64,000 nt of DNA from Tomocerus qinae (lineage: Eukaryota; Arthropoda; Collembola; Entomobryomorpha; Tomoceridae): positions 69,440,001-69,504,000 of the forward strand of contig CM034546.1 in the NCBI GenBank assembly GCA_020055645.1. The letters run 5' to 3'. Each line of letters begins with the position of its first letter. The first letter of the stretch is position 1. The notes beneath the pieces are model-generated. The model was not told where the DNA came from, did no database searches, and worked only from the letters and a program-made list of their open reading frames with translations. The position numbers and the translations under genes are program-made. Shown here in pieces: positions 33,865 to 46,947 of the stretch.

Positions 33865-36800
33865 CTAAGATTTTCCTGTTGGGGCCGATTGCATCCATTT
33901 TACAAAATTAAGAAGACTTCTGAGAGGAGATCCATGTCTGTAAGACGAATTTTTAGCGTTGACTCTTGACGTTTTTATAAAATTTGTGCTAGCACTAGAT
34001 AAATCCTTTCTTGAATCCTCCATTTCACACTCGCCCATATCAACAAGAGTATCAGTAAGAACTTGGGTGATTTTCGCCAAAAATTTTAAGTTTGTAGGAT
34101 TCTGGTACATGGAAACCTACAAGTAGTACAATTACAAGTATATTTATTTCCAAGTATTTTGTATTGAAAATAGGATTGTTTATTAATCCGATTTATTATG
34201 GTTAAATAGAATGAGTTAGTGGTTCAAAGCAATCATCAATTGGACCTAATCGCCGCAAATAGAATTTTCGGCATTTGATATTGCCGTAAATTATTTTTAG
34301 TAGTCTTTATATATAAATCGATATGACAAAAAAACAAGTCACAATAAGTTAGAAATGATTTTGTATTGTGCTTTGTATCAACTATATTTAACTCATTGGG
34401 GCTTACCAGCTTTGAAATTTAAAATATTTTTGGTATCATTGGGAATTTTCAATTTGATAATGGAAATTAGTAAAACGCTTTAACCTCGCAATTATTTTTT
34501 GTACCGACTAATAACGTTTAGATTCCATATAGAAATCTTTCATCTTTTTCGAAACCTAAGCCTTTTTGAGGTTTTTGGTAGCAATAAACCCCGCATTTTA
34601 TGATTTTGTTGGATTTTAGCAGAGGTATCAATATTGGATGCTACTACAGGAAATTGTAATTGTTAGGTCTCTGAAATACATGACAAAATTATATTGTCAT
34701 TCGCAATACTTTTTATACCTATAACACCGAATTTATAATTGCTCTTATTTAATTTTAATTTAACTCTCGCACATGCGGTTTCCAGTTGATTTTATGGGCA
34801 CTGAAAAATAAGCAGTTTTTAATTTCACCATTTTGGTCACTTAGCCCGGTCAAAACGAATATTTATACATGGCTTACTGAGTGACTTCAATGAATTCTAA
34901 GTATTGATCTCCTGCTTTAGACATACTCATATAAAAATATAAAATCATTTTTAGATGACAAAAAGCATCAGAATCAGGTTTTGATATTTTTATTCATCTG
35001 TAATACTACCACGTATTGCTTTCTATCTTATTTCAGACTACGCTTACCTACGCATATACGTAGTAGAACCATTTCTGTATAGTGAAACAAAGTGTAAAAT
35101 CCGGTTTTGATATTTTTTTCTCTAAAATATCACCGTGAACTGTGATGCATTTCCACGAAATAACTTGAACTTTAAAGATGTCCAAGCTATATAAGCAGAT
35201 TACATACGTCCTTCTTTTGTTAGAATTATTTTACAAGTAAAAATGTTAAAATTTCTGTCTCGCTTCTTTATACTTAGTATTATCATTTTGCTAATAATAC
35301 AAGAACACTACGTGCTCGGCGACCCACCACGGCCATGGCGACGGCGAGAACGATGTGGAGAAATTTATTGCCTTCCAGGTGAAACCTGTATTAACCCTAG
35401 ATATGGAACATGCTGGGACCTACGTTATCGGGGGAATTCTGGATAAGTACGTTATTCGAATTTTTTATTGTGTTTTTTATTTTTCCAGTTAAGCTATAGT
35501 ATAACAAAAGTTTATAGCTACGATCTTAAAGTGGTAATATTTAAGCATTTATGTATAATTTTAACGGAATTATCATTGTTTCTTAAATTTACATTGCTAA
35601 TGGATAAAAAAGATTGAAAGCTCATTGATATTGACATTCCTAGGAAATTTGCGAAAACTATTTTTATACCATAAATTGGCCAGAGGACTCAATAATCAAA
35701 TAATAATTGGACAACCGAAAATTTCAAAGCAAAATGTTTGTAAATTTTGAATTCGATTTTGATAATCTAATTTCAGCAATTTTAATGGAAGTAGTAATTT
35801 GACTAAATTGGCTACTATATCTGTGCTTGTTGTAATTTTATATCTTTTAAAAAAAGGCAATAAAAATTAATGTAAAGTTTTTTGCAAAACTAAGCTGTTT
35901 TGTCAAAAAAAAAGAATCGTTAATACTTTAGAAACTTTTTCATTGTCTTAATCACGAACATGTAAGCAGGCATTAATAAGTTTTATTAATTTATTGGTTT
36001 GCAATTTTAATTAATTAGTTTCAAAATGTATTAGTTAAAAAGGGAACTTAAAATCCTACAAAAGTTATTTAAGTACGTTCTTATTTTTCTCTCCTTACAG
36101 GAAAAACTAAAATGGATATAAAATGGATACCTATGTCCAATCCAACTTTTCAAAAAGCTTTTCAAATTGTAACTCAACATTTTGAAACTCCAAATTGATA
36201 TAAAAATCTTCATAACAAATAAAATTATGTATGAAAAATAATTTACCACTGAAACTCGTACTGGAACTCAAAACTTACTTCCTGTCTCCGTTTGACGGTC
36301 AAACGGAGACATAATAATAATAATATCATGTAATTTTGCTCGACAACTCAATTCAGCTTAACTCATTCAAGTCTAAACATATAGAGTAATAACATAACAT
36401 AACTGACTCAACTCAACTCACATTCTACACTGATTTGCTAGCTGACTCAACTAAACTCAAATATCAGTGCTGAAAACGTGAGTACTCTATCTTACTAGCT
36501 CAAATCAAAAGTGAGTTACCACTGCCATTGACCGCTGGGTCCAAGTCACTATTTAATTATGCTATAGACATTGGAACGCATGCAGCTGCCATTTTTTCTA
36601 CAGGATTTAAATAAGCCCCGAAACTGTTTTAAAAATTCCTGTCCTGAATGTCTAAAACTGGGCCGTAAAATTATGCATTTTTAAGGAAATCAAATTGACT
36701 CACATCTGCCATTTATTATTTTGTCCTTTAAAAATGCTGTTCCTGGTAAGAAAGGAAATAGTTTATATTTTTGGGTAATTATTCGGCTAAATTTTCAGAA

Positions 36801-39800
36801 AACTAGCACTAAGTTTCACTCATAGAAGATTATTAACTCAGTTATAATAATAAATAGTCAGTAGGACAATCGACCTCAACCAAATCGACCAAACAGTAGA
36901 TTCGTCTATACAGTCTATAACACAATCGCGAATTGTGAAAATTGAAATACACATTATTTCGTAACACATCTTAACAAAGCTTTGCAGTTGCATGTTAAGA
37001 TTGGCATTTGGAAAATACATTGCATACCCACTTGCACATTGCTATTTTAACTACATCCAAATTTGTTAATCACATTCGAAACTAAATATTTAGTAAAATA
37101 ACTGTTCATGGATTTAGAGCTAATTATGAACGTAATGTCATTTTGTTATATTTTATGGTAAGTAAGTTTACCTCAGGGCCATCGCAAACTGTATGGTAGC
37201 AGTTACGCATGTTTCCTCGATAAGGTCCAGTGTCTGTGACAAGAACTGCGTTGAGAGTATGTGGGACAGCAGTATCGTTCATATACCAAAATCGAGAGTG
37301 ATCACTTCTGAGTAAATTGAGATGATCGGCCAAAACTTCTAATCGTGGGAGCTCCGCCGTAAGTGTTAAAGGAAAAGGTTTGAGTTTAAATTTAAGATCG
37401 TGACTGCTTCTGCTCCAATGGTACTTAAATCTGTCAGCCATTCGGTCATCCACTCCACGTCGGTAAATCATACTCAGAAAATCCCCTTTATATTTTTCAT
37501 CTGCTACTTCATCATAAACGTCTGGCATCACAAGACTCCAGTCGGTGGGAAATGTCTGCGATCCTTCCGTGTCATTAAAATCCATAATGGTGTCCATAAT
37601 GAAAGCTCCCTTAAAGTGACATTTATAATTAGAAATTGAACTTTTCATCAAAAAATACAAAATTAGGAATAACAGGAAAATCCAACCTGAAATCTTGCCA
37701 TGCCGACTTCTTTTGGGAAATTAGATTTTAATATCGACATGAGATAGTCTTTGATGAAGACCAAAGAGCCTTGAGATCCAACTTCTTCCAAATCAAAAGC
37801 CACAAATATAAGCGTGTATTTTGGTCTAGGAGAAAAATCATTTTTTATTTAAATCCTGTATAAAATTAGAATTATTATCATACAAATTATTTTCAACCTG
37901 CAGCCGGAATGAGAAATTGCACGAGCAGCTTCTAGCATGGCTGCTACTCCAGAACCGTTGTCATCAGTGCCAGGTGTAAAGTTCACCGTATCCCAGTGAG
38001 CCCCCACAACTAAAGGTCTGTCATTTGGCGTCGACCATTCCTTGCCTTTGATTATTCCAATTATATTGGCACCCATTGGAACGGAGCTACCTTCATACTG
38101 AAATATTTCACAATCTTTATCAATCAGCATTAAAAATTGACATCTCACAAAATAATTTTAATTTAAAATTATAAAAATTTAAATACCCTCATTTTCTAAA
38201 TTCACTTTTCTACTTAATTCTGAAATTTTTAGCAACGCAAAGCAAATTTAGCAAAGCGTGTACATCAATTAATTATTCACTTAGAAAAATTACCATCAGG
38301 ACTAATGTTAGAATTTATTTATTATATTGTTTAAAAAATGCTTTTAATTTAGGTAGGAATTATTTTTTGATATTTAATGCTTGATTTTACATTCCTCGAT
38401 AAGTAAAAAGAATGTGCAACTAGTAAAGCTGTTATTCTCTTAAATTTAAAGCATTGTCGCTGAGCGAGTTGAGGTAGGAGATTCATTTGAATTGGCATTG
38501 ACAGTGGGAAATGTAAATTATACAGATACTATAAATACAAATACGTACATCAATGTCAAGTTCCTAACAGATGTGCAATTACAAGATTCTTCCATCTAGA
38601 ATTACACAGTAATGCATAGAGAATACATTAGCATGGCGATTATATACAAGATATTCCCAACCTTTTAAATAAAGATGAACCAAACCATGTGTAATCAACG
38701 ACATTGCATACTGTAAAGTTACACGCTTATGATTCTAGGTCATTGTTCACAATCCTGTCGATTAGTATAGGAAAGAGAAGTGAATGTGAATAACCACAAT
38801 GATATTAGTTTCTATGAGGATGACTGATCCGGAACAAAAAGTGCATGCCGACAAAAGAATTTACAATACTTATAATTTTACACAAAAAGGAAAGACTTTC
38901 TTAGTTCTAAGGCTAAACTCACTCACACGATATGAAAAAAAATAAAAGTAAACAATTATCAATGTAAATGCATAATTGAATGTGACTGACCATGGTAAGA
39001 AACTGCATAGGTTGAAAATGCTGCACACTCGTGTACAGTCCACTTGTGAGTTGAAGGCTGTCTGTAATATACTTTCTGACATATTCCTTCGCAGTTTCAT
39101 TCGTACTGTGACTCCTGGGATACATAAAAATGTTCTGGAGCATCCATTCTAAATTTTCTTGTTTTATAGTGGGACTTTTGCCCGTTGAGGGATACTGTAC
39201 AGAATCAACATCAAAACTTCGAGTGTTGATTCTGGAATTTAGATCGTTACTATATAAATTCGATGTGAATGTGTATCTTTCATTCCGACTTCTATGTTCA
39301 GCCGGTAAATGATGATGAGGATGATCTGTCAAGACTTCTGTGTGTACTCGTCCCTTTAATTGTGACGTCCCAAAAAATTCTCGACTCCATAAATGAGCTT
39401 GTTCTCGAGATAGACTCAAATTCTCTTCAATGACTTCTGGCTCGTGTTCGATTATTCGTCCCAGCACTGCTCCTGCCACAACAGCTCCCCATAAAACTGT
39501 CAAAGTTAAAACCCAACAAATTAGCTTGTCTCATTATTTTTTATTGCTACCTAAGACACTGTAAAATATTGCACTTTTCAAATTCACGGAATGAAACTTA
39601 ATTCCATCTTCAAATGGAACCAACAATTTAAAATTTAGCATATGTTTATTATACACATTATTCAGATATTTATGGCACAAGGCCATAAGTCAAACATTTT
39701 CCTTCTACTATTCACATCAGATCCTATCTATACGCAGATGTTCATTTTTTGTCTTACCAGAAACTTAATACTTCAACAAATGGGACCCTAATTCCTCTCT

Positions 39801-42800
39801 TACTACCAATGTGTACATATTATTTGTAGGCATATTATGATATTGTGGGGAAACACATTCAGAATTATTGCTCCAGCTTTAATCCAAGGCTTATTTCTAT
39901 GAAAAATACGTACAAAAACGTGACATGCAGATGGCTTACTATGACTCCCATTAACTTTAATATTATTTTGCGGGGATGGCATTCAAGATTCTTACATACG
40001 CATACACAACAATTAATTATTTTTATGCCTCGTAAACGGCCGTCAAAAAGCAAATCTGACACATTACATGTTATCTACAAACTAAAAGCATTTGTGGAGC
40101 ATGTTACATTACAGTGCGTGATCATATATGTGTAGTAGACTTTAAGACTCGTTGGGCTGAGAATTCAGTTTTGTCAACGCTACGTCTTTAAAATGTTTTC
40201 CCCAATTTTAACAGATTTGACTTCATTTATAGCCATTTGCTAACTTCATCTCTTTTGAATAAAAATATTGTGAAAGCCATAATTAGCCATTCAATAGTTA
40301 AATAGTAACATTTTTCTATTCCAGTCTTTAATGTTTCAATTTCAATTCAAAAATATTATGTTGCAATTTTATTTAAAACATTTTGCAACATTTTCATTTG
40401 ACCTATACTTATTACAATATTTGGACTTATTTAGAACTGACGCAACGTTTTTTGTGCGACCTAGCTCACATTTATTTTGTAAAATTCAAAATAGTGGTAA
40501 CTTGATGCTTGGTACCTACAAAAAATAGTTTTGGCTAGTTGGAAGGATAGGAGATACGATCAGACCAACAGCCAGGTGGGCCTATCACATATGTACCGCA
40601 ACTGCGGCAATTACGTTTCATCTCTGTCGCTAGTGCGTGCTTATTTAACAAATTACGGAGAAATGTCTATTATGTTATTAATATTCTAAATTGTTCATGC
40701 AGTTAAATTGAATTAATCAACCGTATGGTAACCATTTCGACATGATAAGGGCATTAATATGCCATAAATCTGCAACGCCAACATCTTCTTCATATTATTT
40801 TCATTGTCAGTGGCTCAGTTTTAGTTATTTGTTACTCCTATTAGAGGATGCTATTTAATAAAGCTAGAATAGATATCACTTTTATTAAAATGATGCTTTT
40901 ATGGTAGTATGGATGCTACAGTTACAAGATCAATAAACAGAAAAACTGATTTTAAGTTTTCATTTTCATACACATAAATAACTATATTTTTAAGTTTATC
41001 ATCTATACCTATAAGAGAGTACCATAACAATATTTCACTTTCAATCTTCAAAAAAATTGTACCAACCTGACACACGAAGAATAAATTTTGAACGTGACAT
41101 CATTGTAAATAATTCAAAAATATGCAACTTTGAGTCGTTTCCAAAGAATTTAAGTCAATTCCTCTTTTTATTGACTTAAAGAATCCACAAATTTCGGGGA
41201 ATTGTTCAAGTTAATTGCAAGAGCTATTTATTGAACAGTAAATATTTGGTTTGCCATAGAAATGTTTCACTTTCAATCGACTGCACAAGCTATATGTTTC
41301 CGGATATTTTATATTGCCACCTTATATTAAATTTTCTCGAATGTAAAACAATTACTGACTTTATTGTATATAAACCTATCCATTGGAAGTATGTACAAAG
41401 AAAATGGTTGTAGCTGCCTCCAGTATGAACTAATTAAGACTAATTGCTTCAACTAGATTCTCACAGTTACACAAATGTTGAGTCAATTAGTGTCAAGTGC
41501 CTCATTCACAACGGATAGTGTCATTTAAATTAATTGTGCGATAAACCACTCTGACAAACTTTTATGTTTTAGCACAAAATTGCACAAATAGCGTATACAC
41601 ACAAACAGCTAATAAAAGTCTTCCGTATTGTAATTTCTTATCACGAAGCAATATCTGAGAATGTACTATTGTATTTTTATACATGCCTTATCCTCAATGT
41701 AAGTTTATTATTTCAGAAATTTAGTGAAAATTGAAAACCTGTATTTCTAATTCCACAAATACAGATTAAGACACTAAAAGGAAGAAGAACTAGTAAGTTA
41801 GAAGTGAATTGGACTGTCAAAGATTCAATAAAAAGTTGCCAAAACGAGTCGCGTGTCTTCTGTTGAGTCAATTTAGTCAGTCAGTAAGTAGAGTCAGTCG
41901 GTCTGCTTGTCAATGCCAAGGGAAATGTTTAGTCAAGCTATTTATTGTCCCTATCACGTCCTACGATTTGGATGAATAAGCAAAGAGTGGAAGTGGACCG
42001 AATAAAACTCTTGACTAGAAAAAGAGTTAATCAACAGAAAGAAACGTAAACCCACATGTATGGATATAAAAAAGAGACTCGCTTTATTATGACTTTACAT
42101 GTGTATGCTTGTACATAGAATTATTATTGCACATGCACTAGTGCCAATATACACACGACTTGTACTGCAGATACAGATGCCGAAACACGCTGCAGTAGCA
42201 ATGTATATCATGAGAACGTAAAAGTCATAATACAAGCCCTGGGCTAATATATCTTTGAAGAGTAAGTTGCAATTTAATTTACCTTTAAATTGGTATCTAC
42301 ATTTTCTACATTGAAAATGGGTCCATAATCAATACTTTGACCTCTATCCAAATTAACATTAAAATAATTATACTATTCTTGTCGAATTTAAAACTATTAA
42401 TATTCATTTACATCTTGATACTAAGACATTTTATAAATAGGCACTCATTTGCATCATAATATATGAATTTAATTTAAGTTTTTACGTCCGGACAAGTTTT
42501 GTTCAAGACATGTTTTTTAAATATTAATTTATAAGTTATTTTATTGCATTCTAGCCTGCGACACAAATTAAAAGAAAGAAAAATGAAGCAACGGAAATTG
42601 TCTAGATTTAACAATTGGGATTTGTGAGCTTATGCAGTAAAGTGGGATTTTATTAGGAGGTTTACGTTATGAAGCGTGTGTAGTCTTTATAGTGAGTTAA
42701 GGTAGCTGCCAACAGTCGACAACAACACTTGATTAAAATCGCACAGAGAGGCAGGGAGAGGAGCAGTGAAATAAAAAAGGAGATAAAAAAGAGTGAGAGA

Positions 42801-45800
42801 GTTGAAGGAAGGTGAAAGAACAGTATGTCATTCACAGGAGGCACATTTCTGCAGCACAAACGATATCTGTAAACATAATTGAATGGAAAAACTGTTGCTC
42901 TTGTTTTTATTGCAATTACATGTCATGTTTTATGTAGTATCTCCTCCAAGCAAGCACAATCTCACTCACTCTTCTATACCTACCAGTCAAATCCAGTTTC
43001 TCTAATACGGTCACTCAGTCATTCCCTTCCCACATCAACTTAACTAACGACCCAAGAAGCACAAGACACAATGTCGCGGTGACTGACTTCAATTAAATAC
43101 CTTTCAAATCAACTATTTATCAGATAATTAACTATATACCTGTACATATTAACATTTCTCCTTTTAATATCCATACTATGCTAATCCAACTGTTAATTCT
43201 TATGCTCAATCATTTGGTTACTATTATCCTACTAATATTAAAAGGACATCGTTTAGAACAATCTCAAATAAAAATGGTATTCTTAATGCATTATATTTTG
43301 TGTCTTGAAAGAATACGTGAATGCATCTTTTATTAATAAGTACAAATTAATATACAAACAACGCTGCATAAATTTTTAATTCATCAAATTGATTATTCAC
43401 CCGATCAATTAAATTTGATTCTGATCTATATTGTGGTTAGGATAGAAAGTAGGTCTGAACTATATGATCCCACAGAGTGGACTGTACTAAAAGGGCAAGC
43501 AATCATTTCTACGCTACTTCTGTTGGTTTGTACAATGCAAAATGGATAGCGTTAAATTTAACTACTATAATCAATAGAGATCCAAATGGCCAAATCAACT
43601 ATATGCTAAATGCCACTTACTACAACCCAATCATATGTGTGTTATTTATACCAATAAAAAGGCAGTACTAATAAAAAAGATTAACAATGACAGTATTACA
43701 TACTTGTAACTACATTTTGAGTACATGTCATACAATTGACGTTGATATCTTACCTAGGTATATGCAATTTTAAATTACATTGGATGCATGAGATGTTGCA
43801 GTTACATTATCTAATTATCTACTCCAGATTTGCGAAAGGATGGTATATAGATATATTATGTCGTGCCATTTCCATGCGGCTTTCAATATAAATGTAAGCA
43901 ATAAAAAGTGGAAATGGTTAACAAGGGTAAATTAAACAGTCAGTTGCATAGTATTAAAAGTGCTGCATAACTAAGTATGGCATAAAGATACGCTAATTAA
44001 ACGAACAGATGATTTGATAGTGGCTATCTAAATCCCATATTTATTCTCATGTACAGCGAGAACCTGTTTCCTGATTAGTCCGAGCGTGCTATATTATTTC
44101 TATACTGTTTGTTATTTATTAGTACAAATATTAATATATCAAATTATATCATCTTGATAAAATAATAGCAATGTAGAAATGAATTTTTATATAGAAAGTA
44201 TAAATTACCCTTTGAAATTGACTCATCATTCAAAGATAGATATCATTTCCTCTACCAGCTGTAATAATTTAGGGGACATTTAATAAAAGTTATGCCCCAA
44301 CGAATTATGTAATTAAATAAATTACATGTAATCTATTTATAACTATAGCAACAAAATCAATTCACAAGTGTTGTTCTTGTGACGTATTTAGCACTCATTT
44401 GATAAATAGTGTAACTTTACATGGATATGAAGATTTCTGCAATGCAAAATGTCTTCATAAGGATAGTAGTATATAATAGTAGTATGTATGTCATACACAG
44501 ATGCAGGTTATATAGAACGAACATGTGTAATAGAATATGATGAGCCTGATTAAAAAATGAGATTATTATTATGATGCACTAAACTATATACGTATTATCT
44601 ATAGTATAATAAAACTGTGTAGTTCTTCCCCTACTAAAAAATAGTTAGTATCCTATTTACCTTCTAAGTTATATAAACCAAGATAATCCTTGCAGATAAA
44701 TGGTGTGAAGTGAATACTGAGATACATCTAAGCCAAAACCACAGTGCGTCATATCAAGTAAAATACATTCAAGATCACGAACGTAAGCGAAGGAGTTGCA
44801 GCCACTACAGATGAGACGAGATAATTCTTATTTTAAATGCACATAATATTCATATCTGTATTCCACACATTTTGACAACCAAGTGCAACATAATCAAAAG
44901 TATTATGACGCACATACTTAAATAGCCATCATTAGTGATAATGTACTAGTATGTCGTTGGGCAGGAGGTAGTTCACGCCATTGCTTTAATAAATTTGATC
45001 ACTATAAAATATTCACTATTCAAATGCTTCCCAAAATGCAAAATGTAATGTAGAACAAATTTATCGATTTCATTCTCATCCAAATTGTACTTTTCGTTGG
45101 GATTCTATAACATTATTTAAACAATAATTAATAATTTTAGCATAGTTAATTTGCATAATGTAGAATCAGACATTAAAGAATTATTAAGTGGTATGTTTTT
45201 ATGTGGATGATGTCAAGTTTCAATAAAAATGTAATAAGTAAATAGATTAAATCAACGAATATTATATTCCACCGTAGAAATTTGTCAAATAGTAAAACAG
45301 ATTATATAAATATCGTATTGCCGTGATTTACATTCGGACCTGCGACAGATAGCGTTCACCATCTGCCTGTTTTGTCCACCATATAATTATCCACACTTGT
45401 TATTAAACTAGTGAGATATTTTTAAGTATTCCAAGACCACGGAACAAAAAAGGACCTTTTTTGCCTTTTTTTATAAAAAAAGTAGGAGTAAGATTTTTAA
45501 AATGCAGTCCTTTTTTGCCTTTTTTAATGTAGCAGCGTGCCCCATTTAATTCCTCTTTACATGTAAATAAGGTAAAAAAAAATAAAAATGACTACTTTTT
45601 CAGAAAAAGTAGTACTTTTTACCTTTTTTGTAAAAAAGGAATACCTTTTTAGTTCTCTGTCCAAGATAATAGGAAACTGAAATTCTAAATAGAAGAACTG
45701 AGTCATGAAGCAAAGTCCGTAAATTTGCTTATGCCAGGCATAATCTTTTGTACAATAACAATACGCCTTAAAACTTTGGAGCAATCATCAATATGCAGAG

Positions 45801-46947
45801 TATTTTTTCACTTTGCAAAATTGATCTATGTGTGAACAGAAATGGAAGTAAATAAAACCATTTAAATATGCATTGTGCATCAGCATTTAATTATAAATGG
45901 AAATAGAGCACATTTCGTTTTAGCTTCGTTAGGTCCAGCTCAGAATGTTAAAGTCGAACTGGTATTCAGTTGGTGTATGTAGTAAACAGAAATATTGATT
46001 TGTTTACGTGGGTGAAAATAAGTGAAAATGGATGAAAATGCAAATAGAAACGGAGGAATCCTACTGACCTGCATTATCTGAAAAATATAATAGTGTGGCC
46101 TGCTAACCCCTTTCGTTTCCAACTATCACATTAGAAATCATTTAAATGGATTGCTACTGGGAATACATACTGAGTCGTTTACATTACAATTTGGCCAATA
46201 ATAACATCTGCTGAATAACTGAACATATACAAATCCATTATACCTACAGAGTTTATTCTCTGTCACTTTTGACTAGGCAGCATCAGCATAATCCTACCTA
46301 CAACTCTACCTGGTTAAAGATGAGTCATTGTATCTTGTTTACTACACGATAGAAAGTGATATGAACGACCAACCTGATTCTATCAATTCATTCAGACTTG
46401 ATGAGCGTCTTAACAGATTAAGAGTCTTTTCCTATGCCTCGCACATATTTAGTACACACACGCCTTATATGCAATAGTGCAATAAAATCCACTCTGCATT
46501 CTGCATACATGCATAACTGGTTCTCATGTAAAAGTGAAACTGTTTTCCTTGCTAAGTTATTCATTGTTATTTGTTTGAGGAGGAGAAACTGGGGAACTGT
46601 CAATAATAATTACATATTTACTACATAGTCCTTACAATAACTACTTTAAAACTAGAAAGAGATAGGAAGTTGTTATCATAAGCTAAATAAATTATATAGG
46701 AGGCTGAGTCGCTTATTAATAATAAAAATTCTTACTAATTATCAACAGGTACTCTATATTTATGATTAATGATGGTAAAGGAGCAGTGATAAAATCATAA
46801 AAAACACTAACCTATATAAATATCTATTTTAAATTAATTTCTATGTATCTCTAATAAGTTTATCGTAGATTCTAACTAAGAAAATATTAAACCAATTAAT
46901 TATAAATATTATGTCATAAGATACTTACACAAAACTGCATGACTCAT
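33865..46947 (-). CDS. M28-family zinc metallopeptidase, six coding exons
   Basis: Coding exons on the minus strand are 46947-46929, 39496-38991, 38097-37898, 37825-37687, 37609-37172 and 34116-33865, all in phase (517 residues). Together the 19-nt first exon and exon 2 give a signal or anchor segment, MSHAVLFLWGAVVAGAVLG. The M28 site is complete: His209-x-Asp211 in GAHWDTV, Asp220 in TPGTDDNGSG, Glu255-Glu256 in DLEEVGSQG, Asp294 in the following strand, and His427 in NCYHTVCDGPE. It is expected to be a secreted or membrane-bound aminopeptidase-like enzyme with two zinc ions; the substrate is unknown. The last exon (83 residues) continues past the His ligand. The weakest part of the model is the distant first exon, which is supported by phase, donor (GTAAGT) and the hydrophobic sequence it completes. 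Confidence 0.8.
34117..35187. other. Non-coding part of peptidase intron 5
   Basis: AT-rich intron sequence with no repeat boundary recognised. Confidence 0.4.
35188..35195 (+). promoter_or_regulatory. TATA box of the nested peptide gene
   Basis: TATATAAG lies 48 bases upstream of the ATG at 35243, which fits a very short 5' untranslated region. Confidence 0.6.
35243..35446 (+). CDS. Small secreted cysteine-rich peptide nested in a peptidase intron
   Basis: 67 residues. A strong signal peptide (hydrophobic core ILSIIILLII, cleavage probably after VLG) precedes a mature part of about 41 residues. The mature part has a basic proline/arginine start (PPRPWRRRERC) and four cysteines in C-x4-C-x5-C-x7-C spacing, enough for two disulfides. 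It lies on the opposite strand within the 3-kb fifth intron of the peptidase gene and has its own TATA box. The family is not recognised. A basic Cys-rich secreted peptide could be antimicrobial, a signal or a protease inhibitor; nothing here decides. A GTACGT donor-like site starts right after the stop. Confidence 0.65.
   Translation: MLKFLSRFFILSIIILLIIQEHYVLGDPPRPWRRRERCGEIYCLPGETCINPRYGTCWDLRYRGNSG
35447..37171. other. Non-coding remainder of peptidase intron 5
   Basis: Contains a perfect palindrome at 36284-36310, an ATA microsatellite just after it, and a stretch rich in ACTCA (about 36345-36500). No coding region was seen. Confidence 0.5.
36284..36310. repeat. 27-bp perfect palindrome
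   Basis: GTCTCCGTTTGAC and its complement lie around a single central base. It stands alone, next to an ATA microsatellite. Confidence 0.8.
39497..46928. other. 7.4-kb first intron of the peptidase gene
   Basis: AT-rich. Several open frames of 60-100 codons lack protein-like composition or signals. A possible MITE lies at 45431-45664. No other gene can be supported. Confidence 0.5.
45431..45664. repeat. Possible MITE with poly-A/T blocks
   Basis: The left end (CCACGGAACAAAAAAGGA) resembles the complement of the right end (GACAGAGAACTAAAAAGGT) imperfectly. Between them are repeats of CCTTTTTTGCC and TACTTTTT. No target duplication could be defined. Confidence 0.35.

Noticed and set aside
43477-43671. 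64-residue frame with an LNATYYNP motif, superficially like an exon
   Set aside because: No flanking exons, signal peptide or homologous copy could be supported.
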